NCBI GenBank assembly: GCA_937944855.1
Contig: CALFAY010000022.1
Location: 62,001 to 126,000, forward strand
DNA length: 64,000 nucleotides
Direction of reading: 5' to 3'
Source of the DNA: an uncultured Planctomycetota bacterium
GTDB lineage: Bacteria > Planctomycetota > Planctomycetia > Gemmatales > HRBIN36
Below are positions 18,007-26,530 of the stretch, piece after piece. A program made the translations under genes and the position numbers. Each line of letters opens with the position of its first letter. Within the stretch, counting starts at the first letter, position 1. The notes under the pieces are model-generated. The model ran no database searches and had not been told where the DNA came from. It was given only the letters and a program-made list of their open reading frames with translations.

Positions 18007-18828
18007 TCACTCCCCGGGAACTAGGAAGCCGTAGCGTCGCAGGACCTCGCGACCTCGCGGATCGAGCACCATGCTACGCCAGGCTTGGGCAGCCGCCCGG
18101 TTGCCGGTTCGAGAGAGAATGACGCCTGCCTGGTCGATGGGAGGATAAGCGTCCAGGGGCACAAGCCAGTATCGGCCCTTGTCTTTCAAGCCCGGAGCGA
18201 TCGCCAGGGCCAGGGCAATCACGCCGACATCCGCTGCACCGCTTTCGACGAAGTGGGCCGCCTGGGCGATGTTCTCCGCCAGCACGAGCCGGTCCTGGAC
18301 CCGGTCAGTGACGCCGAAATGCTTCATGGCAGCCTCGGCTGCCATGCCGTAGGGAGCATGACGCGGATTGGCGATAGCGATCTTCCGCACCGACGGATGG
18401 AGAAGACTGTCCATCCCCTGCTCCTCGACGGCAATGGGCGACTTGGCAGGCACCCAGACGACGATCTGTCCTCGAGCGTATGCGAAATACGAGTCGGCCT
18501 CGGCACGTCCTTCCTCGATCAATCTCTTCGCAAACTCCAAATTGGCAAACATGACTACGTCAAAGGGGGCCTGATTCGAGGCTTGCGAGTAGATCTTGCT
18601 CGAAGAGCCGAAAATGGTCTTCACCGTGACTTCGGAATGCTCCTGCCGAAACAGGCTCACTAGTTCCGGCAACGCGAATTGCAGATCGGCAGCCGCTGCT
18701 ACGGTCAGTTCGGCAGAAGGCGGCTTGGCATCCGGGGCAGCTCCTCCGCACCCGGCAATCAAGGGCGCGGCGAGAACAGCGAGCCACAATGGAGACAGGA
18801 TGGATGCAGAAGGGGTCGGCGGGTTCAC
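18007..18828 (-). CDS. modA: Molybdate-binding lipoprotein ModA
   Basis: Periplasmic binding protein of 273 residues. A GTG start at 18828 (GGGGA 9 nt upstream) gives a lipoprotein signal ending LIAGC, so it is probably membrane-anchored. The mature part begins ELTVAAAADLQFAL, close to the AAASL motif that binds molybdate, and continues with FGSSSKIYSQ and FDVVMFAN; the second oxyanion-binding loop is GAADVGVIAL. It heads the modABC operon, just downstream of tRNA-Thr on the same strand. A Moco riboswitch was not seen in the short leader. Confidence 0.9.
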   Translation of the reverse strand: MNPPTPSASILSPLWLAVLAAPLIAGCGGAAPDAKPPSAELTVAAAADLQFALPELVSLFRQEHSEVTVKTIFGSSSKIYSQASNQAPFDVVMFANLEFAKRLIEEGRAEADSYFAYARGQIVVWVPAKSPIAVEEQGMDSLLHPSVRKIAIANPRHAPYGMAAEAAMKHFGVTDRVQDRLVLAENIAQAAHFVESGAADVGVIALALAIAPGLKDKGRYWLVPLDAYPPIDQAGVILSRTGNRAAAQAWRSMVLDPRGREVLRRYGFLVPGE

Positions 18829-18879
18829 GGAACGCTATCCCCATCTGGACAGAAACGCGGGGTCAGGTCCGGCAGGCAG

Positions 18880-18952
18880 AGCCGACTGTGGGACTCGAAC
18901 CCACGACCTGCGCTTTACGAAAGCGCCGCTCTACCGGTTGAGCTAAGTCGGC
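18880..18952 (-). tRNA. tRNA-Thr(CGT)
   Basis: On minus, a full cloverleaf folds: 7-bp acceptor stem GCCGACT/AGTCGGC, D arm GCTC..GAGC, anticodon arm GCGCT-TTCGTAA-AGCGC with anticodon CGT (reads ACG, threonine), and T arm GTGGG-TTCGAGT-CCCAC. The discriminator base is T and no CCA is encoded. It lies 52 nt upstream of modA on the same strand. Confidence 0.95.
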
Positions 18953-19181
18953 TGAAAGGGAGCGAACGACAACGCGGGATTCGCTCCGTCGCTGGAATGT
19001 TATCGTAGAAGGCCCTGCGATCAACAGCAAGCCGACCGCGAACGGCTGTTCACTCCCCGGGGCAGCCCGTGGTCTGCGTTACTCGGCTTGGTGGGTTTGG
19101 ATGTTGGCGGTACAATGCGGCAGTTTAAGAAGAGATGAGGCGTGGTCGGTGCGGCCTGTCGGTCTGGGTGAGGAGGATCCC

Positions 19182-20411
19182 ATGCCCCGTGCCGAAGCAA
19201 ATCGCCTGGCGGTCATCGGAGCCGGTCCCATCGGCCTCGAAGCCGCCGCTGTGGCAGCACGACTCGGTTTCGACGTTCACGTTTACGAGCGGGGGCGCAT
19301 CGGAGAGCATCTGCACCGCTGGGGACACGTCCGGCTGTTCACGCCGTTCGGCACCAACAGTACAGCTGCGGGACGAAACGCCATCCTTGCAGAAAACCCG
19401 AGCCACGTTTTCCCCGCCAACGACGAGTGCATTACCGGCCGGGACCATGTCCGCGTTTATCTCGAACCCCTGGGCCGGTCGAAGCTGCTCAAGGACCGGA
19501 TTCACACGGAATGCCAGGTCGTCGCCATCGGTCGGGAGCGTCTGCTGAAGGAAGATTCCCGCTTGGATGCCAAAGTCGGGCATCCATTCCGGTTGTTAGT
19601 GCGGGAGAAGAACAAGGAACGTATCGAAACCGCAGATTGCGTTCTCGACTGCTCCGGCACCTACACTGAGCATCGCTGGCTCGGGGAAGGAGGCATTCCA
19701 GCCGTGGGCGAGACAGCGGCGGAGTCGGCGATCTGCTATGGGCTGGACGACATCCTGGGCGAGCGGAAAAACCACTACGCCGGCAAGGCCACGCTGGTCG
19801 TGGGCAACGGTTTTTCGGCAGCGACGAGCGTGGTCAGTCTGGCCGAGCTGGCCGCGTCCGCCCCGGAAACCTGGGTCGTCTGGCTGGCCCGGACGCCGAG
19901 CACTCTGCCCATTCGCCGTGTTGCCAATGACCCGTTGCGTGAGCGGGATCGGCTGGCCGTGCGGGCCAATACCCTGGCCACCCGCACCGATGGCAACGTC
20001 GAGTTTCATCCGCACAGCGTCGTCACGTCGGTGGAGAGTCTCGGACAGGACAAGGGGTTCCGAGTGACAGCCCGCATCGGCAGAAACGGCCAGGCGCGGA
20101 CCTGGGAAGTGGACCGCATCATCGCCAACGTTGGCTACCAGCCGGACTGGCATCTGCTTCGGGAGCTTCAGTTTTCTCCCTGTCCCGTGACCTCGGCCCT
20201 TGCGCGCCTTGGCGCGGTATTACTGGAGCATCGCGGCGAAGCGGGCTGGATTCCGCCGCTGACGGCCGATTTGCTGCGTACCCCGGAACCCGGCCTGTTT
20301 GTCCTGGGAGCCAAGAGCTTCGGGCGCGATTCGCGGTTCCTGCTGTCAGTCGGCTTCGAGCAGATCCGCCAGGTTTTTCAAGCGTTGACCGGCAAGCCAG
20401 TTTCTCTGTAA
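19182..20411 (+). CDS. FAD/NAD(P)-binding oxidoreductase
   Basis: The 409-residue product begins with a Rossmann nucleotide-binding fold (LAVIGAGPIGLEAA, GxGxxG at 13-18) and has a second one near 205 (TLVVGNGFSAATSV), the layout of flavin monooxygenases and pyridine nucleotide-disulfide-type oxidoreductases. The segment RIIANVGYQPDW and a C-terminal GLFVLGAKSFG are also typical. The substrate is unknown. ATG at 19182 is supported by AGGAGG at 19171-19176. It stands alone, convergent with the GT2 gene. Confidence 0.85.
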   Translation: MPRAEANRLAVIGAGPIGLEAAAVAARLGFDVHVYERGRIGEHLHRWGHVRLFTPFGTNSTAAGRNAILAENPSHVFPANDECITGRDHVRVYLEPLGRSKLLKDRIHTECQVVAIGRERLLKEDSRLDAKVGHPFRLLVREKNKERIETADCVLDCSGTYTEHRWLGEGGIPAVGETAAESAICYGLDDILGERKNHYAGKATLVVGNGFSAATSVVSLAELAASAPETWVVWLARTPSTLPIRRVANDPLRERDRLAVRANTLATRTDGNVEFHPHSVVTSVESLGQDKGFRVTARIGRNGQARTWEVDRIIANVGYQPDWHLLRELQFSPCPVTSALARLGAVLLEHRGEAGWIPPLTADLLRTPEPGLFVLGAKSFGRDSRFLLSVGFEQIRQVFQALTGKPVSL

Positions 20412-20423
20412 TCCTGGGTGTTG

Positions 20424-21398
20424 CTAGGCGGCGCGGTGGACGGGGCGTGTCGGCTTGTCGAGGTTGATGGTGCGGCGGATCATGTAGGCCGTCTTGCCCT
20501 GGCTCTCGAAGTACGTCCGCGCCACCATCTCTCCCAAAAGCCCAATGGAGATGAATTGCGCCCCGATGACCGTCAGCATCACGCTCAATAGCAACAGCGG
20601 GTTGCCGGTCATGTCTCCGCCCCAGACCAGCTTTTCGAGTACCACCACGAACAGCGTCAGGAAGCCGGCCGCGATGCACAGCAAGCCGCCGCTGCCAAAG
20701 ACGTGCATCGGTCGAGTGACATAGGCGTCGAGGAACTTGACGGTAATGAGGTCCAGCAGGACGCGAATGGTGCGGGACAGGTTGTACTTGGTCCTGCCGA
20801 AGCGGCGCGGATGATGGCGTACCGGAATCTGCGTGATGCGGTGGCCGCTGTTGTGGACCAGCACCGGAATGAAACGGTGCATCTCGCCGTACAGGGAGAG
20901 TTCCTCGGCGGCATGTCGCCGCAGGGCACGCAGGGTGCAGCCCATGTCCTGCGTCTGCACTTTGGTGACCCAGCGAATCAGGGCGTTGGCGATCCAGCTG
21001 GGGATTTTGCGGTGCCATAAGCCGTCCTTACGGTCCTTGCGCCAGCCGAGGACGACGTCGTAACCTTCCTTCAACCGTGCGAGCAGTTCGGGAATGTCAG
21101 CGGGATCGTTTTGCAGGTCGCCATCCATGGTCACGATCACGTCGCCGCAGGAGCAGTCAATACCGGCGCGCAGGGCCGGCGTCTGGCCGTAGTTGCGGCG
21201 GAGTTGCACGACCTTGACGCGGGGATCGGCGGCGGCCAGTTCGGCCATGACCTCGGCCGAGCCGTCCCTGCTGCCGTCGTCCACCAGAATGATCTCGAAC
21301 TCCAGACCCAGAGGTTCCAAAGCCCGATGCAGTTGCTCATGCAGCGGATGCAGGTTGTCCCGTTCGTCCTTGATCGGAATGACAACAGACAGGTCCAC
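20424..21398 (-). CDS. Family 2 glycosyltransferase, polyprenyl-phosphate type
   Basis: A 324-residue GT2 enzyme of the DPM1/GtrB type: SVVIPIKDERDNL, VDDGSRDGS, the DGDLQNDP metal-binding motif (near 92) and QDMGCTLRA, followed by two C-terminal membrane helices. Such enzymes load a sugar onto polyprenyl phosphate at the inner leaflet. The GTG start at 21398 has GGGAGG 7 nt upstream. It is the last gene of a three-gene operon and its start overlaps the previous gene by 62 nt. Confidence 0.92.
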   Translation of the reverse strand: MDLSVVIPIKDERDNLHPLHEQLHRALEPLGLEFEIILVDDGSRDGSAEVMAELAAADPRVKVVQLRRNYGQTPALRAGIDCSCGDVIVTMDGDLQNDPADIPELLARLKEGYDVVLGWRKDRKDGLWHRKIPSWIANALIRWVTKVQTQDMGCTLRALRRHAAEELSLYGEMHRFIPVLVHNSGHRITQIPVRHHPRRFGRTKYNLSRTIRVLLDLITVKFLDAYVTRPMHVFGSGGLLCIAAGFLTLFVVVLEKLVWGGDMTGNPLLLLSVMLTVIGAQFISIGLLGEMVARTYFESQGKTAYMIRRTINLDKPTRPVHRAA

Positions 21399-22353
21399 GT
21401 TGTTCCTCCCTGTACTCTCGGGTGAATCCTCCGGCGACGAAGACGATCCCGCCGATCAGACTGGCGACGGCCAGCATCGTCAGCCACAACAGGCCGAGGG
21501 CCACCGCTTGTGCCGCCGAGACGCCGACCGGGGCCAGCAACAGCATCAGAAAGCCTTCCCGCACGCCGACGCCGTTGACGCTGATCGGCAGCAGGGTCAG
21601 CAGCGTGACCAGCGGCACGACCACGGCAAAGGCGGTCAGCGGCACCTCCATGCCCAAGGCTAGGCTCAAGATCCACACTTGCAAGATGCCGGCGATTTGA
21701 ATGGCCAGCGAGAGGAGCGAAACACCGGCCAGGGTGCGGCGTTGGCTGCGATACAGACTCAAGGCGTGGGTCATCTCGCGGAAGCGCTGGAAGTGTCGGC
21801 CCAGGATCGGCAGCAGGAGCACGAAGCCGATGCCCGTCGCCGTCGCCCCCCAGACCAGTCCCATCGACCACCAGGGCAGAACATGCACGTTGACCCCAGA
21901 GGCCAGGCAGGCCAGGGCCAATAACATCATCAGACCGGCGAAGCGTTCGCTGAAGACGCTCAAGACCGCCTGCCAGCGTCGGCCTGGTCCGCCGGCCAGG
22001 AGCCAGGCACGCACCACGTCGCCGCCCATCGACGTCGGCAGGAACAGATTGAAGAACATGCCGACGAAGTACAGGGCGACCAGACGGGGCAGCGGCGTCG
22101 TGAATCCAACCGCCCGGGCCAGGAGTTGCCAACGGTAGCTGCTGATCACCTGAGCCAGGCAGTATAGCCCCAGGGCCGTGAAGAACAGGTCCAGCCGTGC
22201 CCCGCGGAAGAGCAGGGCCAGCGGCTCCCACTCGGTGCGGCGAATGAGCCAGGCGAGGATGCCGACGCTGAGGGCCAGCCTGCCGCCCAGGCCGAGCCAT
22301 TTCCGCAGCGCCTTCGCACGGGTTCCCGAACAGGGCGGCTCACTCGCGGTCAA
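21337..22353 (-). CDS. Lysylphosphatidylglycerol synthase TM region / UPF0104 family membrane protein
   Basis: A 338-residue protein with about eight transmembrane helices and the conserved FNLFLPTSMGGDVVRAWLL stretch and late PISVNGVGVREG motif of the LPG-synthase transmembrane/UPF0104 family. Members lack the MprF synthase domain and are linked to lipid or glycolipid flipping, but the biochemical role is unproven. The start is TTG at 22353 behind a near-perfect GGAGGTGA ribosome site; it overlaps the upstream gene by 14 nt and the downstream GT2 gene by 62 nt, pointing to coupled translation. Confidence 0.87.
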   Translation of the reverse strand: MTASEPPCSGTRAKALRKWLGLGGRLALSVGILAWLIRRTEWEPLALLFRGARLDLFFTALGLYCLAQVISSYRWQLLARAVGFTTPLPRLVALYFVGMFFNLFLPTSMGGDVVRAWLLAGGPGRRWQAVLSVFSERFAGLMMLLALACLASGVNVHVLPWWSMGLVWGATATGIGFVLLLPILGRHFQRFREMTHALSLYRSQRRTLAGVSLLSLAIQIAGILQVWILSLALGMEVPLTAFAVVVPLVTLLTLLPISVNGVGVREGFLMLLLAPVGVSAAQAVALGLLWLTMLAVASLIGGIVFVAGGFTREYREEQRGPVCCHSDQGRTGQPASAA

Positions 22354-23428
22354 CGGTCACCTCCGTCCGGAAGGGCGGGGAGCCGACAAGGAAGAACCAA
22401 GTCAGGTTTTCCTCGGCCATGTCCACCATCAATTCGTATTGGCCCGGTTTGTGGATGGCGGGCAGACTCAAGGTCAGGTCGAGACTCTCTCCAGGGCAGA
22501 GAGTGTGCTCGAAGTATCCCGAGCCGCCCGTGAAAGCCGTCTTCCGATCGCGTGTCCGCATGAGGTATCGCAGGTGAAAGCCATAACCCGCGGCCTGGCG
22601 GAAGTACCAGGGAAAACGGCTGCGGTTGTGGACGCGGAAGCGAGCGGCCACGGGACGTCCCAGGGGCAATCGCTTCGGCACTTCGAGCGGCTCGATCTCC
22701 GCCCAGTACGGCCCCGGCCGATAATAGCTCCAGGCCCAGGTGCGAAACACCTCGGGAGCGTGTTCGGAATTGCTTTCCGCCAGCCAATCTTGATACCAAT
22801 CGAGCACCCACTGGAGCCTGCCGGTTGCTCCCCAGGGAATGTGTCCGTAGCGCCAGGACAACTGAGCACGAGCATCGCTCAGGGTGCCATCCGGCTCCAG
22901 CAGCAGACACATGGCGGCGACCAGACCGGTGCGATCCGATCCACGTCGGCAATGGATGAGCAGGGGCCGTTCGGCCATTTGAAGAATCCCGATCAGTTCA
23001 TGCATTTCCCCCGTGCCGGGTACCATGCCGCTCGACAGGGCCACGTCGTATTGCCGCACGTTCAGGCGGTTCAGGGTCCGGGTCTCGCTTTCGTACCAGG
23101 AAAAACCCGGACACCGGCCGCGGAGGTTCAACACCGAGCGGATGCCGTGGTGGGCGACGACCCGTTCCAGACCGGCCGGGTCGAGTTGGGCGCTGCGATA
23201 AACGGAGCCGGGAACGACCGGGTGCAGGTTGTCGCCGAACAGAACACGGACTGCTTCGGCTGCGACGAGGCACACGACGGCCAGGAGCGTCAACCTCAGA
23301 ACGTCGGTGAGCCAAGGCGACAAAGCCCGGCGGCATGCTCCGTCCCCGTTGCCCTTGGACGGGCAGGAAGCCGCCTCTCCGGTCGTCACCGAACTATTCG
23401 GTGGGTGGTCCGGTTCGCCTGGGGCCAT
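22340..23428 (-). CDS. Membrane-anchored PTP/DSP-like phosphatase with C-terminal beta domain
   Basis: The 362-residue protein has a cytosolic N-terminal tail, one membrane helix (about 42-62), a dual-specificity phosphatase-like domain (about 70-215) with the active-site loop HCRRGSDRTG (nucleophile Cys160, Arg166), and a C-terminal Ig-like beta domain (about 235-360). Its substrate could be a phosphoprotein, a phosphoinositide-like lipid or a polyprenyl phosphate; the operon with a lipid-linked GT2 enzyme and an LPG-synthase-like membrane protein makes a lipid phosphate attractive (inference). ATG at 23428 has AGAGGG 7 nt upstream. Confidence 0.85.
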   Translation of the reverse strand: MAPGEPDHPPNSSVTTGEAASCPSKGNGDGACRRALSPWLTDVLRLTLLAVVCLVAAEAVRVLFGDNLHPVVPGSVYRSAQLDPAGLERVVAHHGIRSVLNLRGRCPGFSWYESETRTLNRLNVRQYDVALSSGMVPGTGEMHELIGILQMAERPLLIHCRRGSDRTGLVAAMCLLLEPDGTLSDARAQLSWRYGHIPWGATGRLQWVLDWYQDWLAESNSEHAPEVFRTWAWSYYRPGPYWAEIEPLEVPKRLPLGRPVAARFRVHNRSRFPWYFRQAAGYGFHLRYLMRTRDRKTAFTGGSGYFEHTLCPGESLDLTLSLPAIHKPGQYELMVDMAEENLTWFFLVGSPPFRTEVTVDRE

Positions 23429-23471
23429 GTTTCGCCCTCTCTACTCCGCGTCGAGTATGGCACAGGGTGGT

Positions 23472-23564
23472 TTTTTCGCAAAGGGCAAGTGTTTCGGCAG
23501 GAAATTTTGTGGCCATTTCCGAAACCTGTTTTGCGAACCGCATCGCCTGGGAGATTGCGAAAAA
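23472..23564. repeat. Repeated TTCGCAA / TTGCGAA half-sites in a divergent promoter region
   Basis: TTTTTCGCAA (23472-23481) and TTGCGAAAAA (23555-23564) are perfect inverted copies, with a third half-site TTTTGCGAA starting near 23529. They sit between the divergent phosphatase operon (minus) and the small membrane protein gene (plus), where operators would be expected. Confidence 0.4.
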
Positions 23565-23720
23565 CGCGGCAAACTGCGGCAGGGACGCTGGAGCACGCCG
23601 ACGGGCAAAGAAAAGTGCAAGCCCGTGACAGCGAAATTAGATTAGGGGTAAATGGTATGCCGAGGTCTGGCAACAGCAGATAAGATGACACAAAGGCTTC
23701 CCGTGTGCCGGAGATAACCC

Positions 23721-24293
23721 ATGTCCCAGGACGTTGCTCCGCCTGAACCGAATCCGGTCGCTGAAAGCGTGGCGTACTACGAAGAACTGGAAGTCCGCAT
23801 GCAACGTCTGGAAGACGCCGTGGCGGCTCTTTGCGATCTCCAGGGCATGGAAGACCGACTCTACGAGCGGCTGGTCGAGCGGTTCAAGAAGAAACTTCCA
23901 GTCGCTGAACCGTTGCCAAGCGGCACGGCTGTTCCGAAAAGTTCTTCAAACGCGGCTGGACCGGAAGGCTTGTCGCTGAGCTGGCCATTTCCGGGGCAGG
24001 TGGAAGCGGCCACAGTGTTTGGCGAAATCTGGCAGGACATCAAGTCGATGTGGGCAATGATGCGCGACCCGCTTTACACCATCCCCTGGTTGACCAGGCT
24101 GGTCGTGCTCGTCCCCCTTGTTTACATCGCCTGGACCACGTTGGCTGGGTTTCACAACGGCATCTTGGGGCTGTTCGGCTACATCATCGACGTGGTGCTG
24201 CTGGTTCCGCTGTTGTACCTGACCTTCAAAGTCTGGCAGCGGGAATTGCGGCGTTATCGGCAGGCTCAGACTGCCTACGCCGCTCGCCGCTGA
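23721..24293 (+). CDS. Hypothetical membrane protein with coiled coil
   Basis: Not assigned to a known family. Of 190 residues, 15-60 form a probable coiled coil (AYYEELEVRMQRLEDAVAAL), 60-95 a Pro/Ser-rich linker, and 123-175 two transmembrane helices (RLVVLVPLVYIAWTTLAGF and GYIIDVVLLVPLLYLTF), ending in a basic tail. ATG at 23721 has GGAG 8 nt upstream. It is divergent from the phosphatase operon and may share its control region. Confidence 0.75.
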   Translation: MSQDVAPPEPNPVAESVAYYEELEVRMQRLEDAVAALCDLQGMEDRLYERLVERFKKKLPVAEPLPSGTAVPKSSSNAAGPEGLSLSWPFPGQVEAATVFGEIWQDIKSMWAMMRDPLYTIPWLTRLVVLVPLVYIAWTTLAGFHNGILGLFGYIIDVVLLVPLLYLTFKVWQRELRRYRQAQTAYAARR

Positions 24294-24377
24294 TCCGCGG
24301 CCCTCCCTCGTACCGAAGGTTTTGTCGAGACCCGGGGCACGAATCGCGGCGAGCTGCAAGGTGTCAGCGGGAGCGGA

Positions 24378-24881
24378 TCACGTCCCGGATTTATTGAGTT
24401 CCAGTTTAATGTTCCGGTCGCCGCCCGAGGGGATTTCCCAGGTTAGCGGCGTCTTCTCGACGGACTCGTAATTGGGGTGGATGGCCGGTCCGGTCGGCTT
24501 GGGCGGCCCGCCCTTGGCCATCTTCTCCATCGCCTTGATCATGTCGCCGGGATCCTTGGGACTTTCCGACGGCCCACCGGCCCCGGTTTCCTGGCGTTTC
24601 ACGGTCACTTTGTAGGTGCCCGGAATGGCCCCGTCGCCGGTGTTTCGGGTGGTGAGGCGGAAGGAGCCGTCGGCTCCGGAGACCCCGGTCGCCGGTTGTC
24701 CGGCACCCGTGGGAATGAAGGTGATCACGACGCCGGACAGCGGTTGGCCATCGAGCGTGATCGTGCCTCCCGACGGCACCGGCTTGCCTCCCACGCCGCC
24801 CCGAGGACCGCATCCCGATGCGACCAGCGCGGCACATCCAAGCACCAAGCCGAAGGTCATAAATCCACGACACCGTACCAT
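24378..24881 (-). CDS. Carboxypeptidase-regulatory-like lipoprotein
   Basis: The 167-residue product has a lipoprotein signal ending VASGC and a small beta-sandwich domain beginning PSGGTITLDGQPLSGVVITF, the hallmark of the abundant planctomycete carboxypeptidase-regulatory-like (CarboxypepD_reg) lipoproteins, followed by SGADGSFRL and PGTYKVTV. Role unknown, likely envelope. ATG at 24881 has GGAGG 7 nt upstream. It lies downstream of a DUF1559 gene on the same strand, a recurrent pairing in this phylum, though a terminator lies between them. Confidence 0.85.
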   Translation of the reverse strand: MVRCRGFMTFGLVLGCAALVASGCGPRGGVGGKPVPSGGTITLDGQPLSGVVITFIPTGAGQPATGVSGADGSFRLTTRNTGDGAIPGTYKVTVKRQETGAGGPSESPKDPGDMIKAMEKMAKGGPPKPTGPAIHPNYESVEKTPLTWEIPSGGDRNIKLELNKSGT

Positions 24882-24983
24882 CTGATTCCTCCCCTGACTT
24901 CAGGTCAGTTCGTTGCAGCGAATCGGCGAGTCGAGTGCGTCAGCACCGATTGCTCAATGAATACCATGCAGGCACGGAATGCA

Positions 24984-25022
24984 ATCAAAAAGCCGGGACC
25001 GGCTATGCCAGCCAGCCCCGGC
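24984..25022 (-). terminator. Intrinsic terminator after DUF1559 gene
   Basis: On minus, GCCGGG-GCTGGC, a short loop, GCCGGT-CCCGGC then TTTTTGATT. The stem is 12 bp with two G-T pairs. It lies just after the stop of the gene ending at 25043. Confidence 0.8.
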
Positions 25023-25042
25023 CGTGCGATTTCTTTTGCGAG

Positions 25043-26074
25043 TTACTGCGGCAGGCTGATGCCGATCTGGTCGTTGCGGCAGCCGAGGTACTGGTAGGTC
25101 CAGTGGTCGATCTGCTGGCTCAGATGCACGACCGAACCATCGCCCATCAGGAAGTTGGCCCCCGAGGGATGCCGCGACCGGAAGCCCCAGGACACGTTCC
25201 AGTTGCGGTTGGTGAACGGCTGGGCCGCGCTGCAACTGTTGTCGTGGTCCTGGATTCTCAGGTTGATCGGCGGCAGCGTGGTGCAGTGGGACGCACCACC
25301 GTTGTAGTGCAGCCACTTCGGGAAGCTGTCCCAGGCGTAAATGTGGTCGTGAGTCGCCGGCCGGCACTCGCCCACCATGATCGTGTTCGACGTGCCGTCG
25401 ATAATGTCGTCCAACCGAATCTTGGCTGCGAGCCGATTGAACACGCCACGAATGTCCTGGCCCCATGGGCTGTTGCCGTGGTCCGGGCTGGGACCGTATC
25501 CGCGGACCGATGGATTGTTGGCATTGGCGTTGCAATACAACTGATACAGGTCGGCTCCGCAGCCGCCGACCGAGCACTGCGGCCCGAGCGAACCGACGTA
25601 ATTGAACGCTGGCCGCGTAAAGTCCCAGTCATCACTGGGGCACTGGAGGTACTTCGGCGTCGGCATCTGCCGGAAGGTTGGCATGGCCTGGATGTTCCAG
25701 TACCCGACCGGCGTATGTTCCGTCAGGTAGGGGACAAACAGCCGGAAGGTTGCGTCCTGCTCCATGTAGGGCAGCAGGTAGAGGTGCCAAGTGCCTTGGT
25801 CCTGGCCCCAGTCCATACCGGGGTTCCACGGATCGGTCTTGCTGCGCCAGTTGAGCTTGCCGCCAGGAGGCAGGCGTCCGTGGTCGTTGTAGTACATGTG
25901 CAGGGCGATTCCAATGTTGTGCAAGTTGCTGCCGCACCGCATCCGGTTAGCCGCTTCACGGACCTTCTGGATCGCCGGCAGCAGAATCGCCATGAGGATC
26001 GCAATGATGGCGATGACAACCAGCAGTTCGATCAGCGTGAAGCCCTCTCTGCGCCTACTTCCCCAGTGAACCAT
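25043..26074 (-). CDS. DUF1559 family pseudopilin-like protein
   Basis: The 343-residue protein has the prepilin-like start ([19 protein letters not shown] then VREAANRMRC) and the C-terminal box HPSGANFLMGDG (H-x9-DG). The middle holds several Cys and Trp residues (SVGGCGADLYQLYC), so disulfides are likely after export. ATG at 26074 has GGGAGG 7 nt upstream. The gene is followed by a strong terminator. Confidence 0.92.
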   Translation of the reverse strand: MVHWGSRRREGFTLIELLVVIAIIAILMAILLPAIQKVREAANRMRCGSNLHNIGIALHMYYNDHGRLPPGGKLNWRSKTDPWNPGMDWGQDQGTWHLYLLPYMEQDATFRLFVPYLTEHTPVGYWNIQAMPTFRQMPTPKYLQCPSDDWDFTRPAFNYVGSLGPQCSVGGCGADLYQLYCNANANNPSVRGYGPSPDHGNSPWGQDIRGVFNRLAAKIRLDDIIDGTSNTIMVGECRPATHDHIYAWDSFPKWLHYNGGASHCTTLPPINLRIQDHDNSCSAAQPFTNRNWNVSWGFRSRHPSGANFLMGDGSVVHLSQQIDHWTYQYLGCRNDQIGISLPQ

Positions 26075-26530
26075 GCCACACCTCCCTTGTCAGACAAAGG
26101 AAATGACCACGAACGCAACGTATGTTGATTGTCCGACCAGGACTCCCCTGCCTTCGCTCGATTGCTTGTCTTCTGAATTGTCAGAACGGCGTTCATCGCC
26201 TGAAACATACAACCCGCTCCGCAGGAAAAAGTTGCGAAGACCGGGTGGAGTTTATGCATATTCTCAACTACAACGATGAAGCTAACCGCCGATTCCGCCC
26301 TTGTCAAGTAGATTGACCAACGATTCTCCCGAATTCTCAAGCTCTTAGGAACAGGCTGAAGATTCCAGTGGGAGATTGCCGGATAACCATACGCCTCAGC
26401 CATCCGACGGGGAGCACGAACCAACTTGGGTCGAAACCCGGCGGTCGCTTGCTCCCTCTCGTCTAGGCCGTTAGTATGACGGCCGAACCCGAAGCGTACA
26501 CTCAGGCTGGCTCAAGTAAGGATGCAGAAC
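26075..26530. other. Divergent intergenic region
   Basis: About 455 nt between a DUF1559 gene (minus) and the Gfo/Idh/MocA oxidoreductase gene (plus). No gene is supported. A candidate minus-strand promoter is at 26279-26307. Confidence 0.5.
26279..26307 (-). promoter_or_regulatory. Candidate sigma-70-type promoter for DUF1559 gene
   Basis: On minus, a perfect TTGACA (26307-26302), 17-nt spacer and TAGCTT (26284-26279), giving a leader of about 200 nt to the start at 26074. The -10 matches only three consensus positions. Confidence 0.4.

Noticed and set aside
18829..18880. Molybdenum cofactor riboswitch before modA
   Set aside because: The stretch between tRNA-Thr and modA is too short and shows no matching structure.
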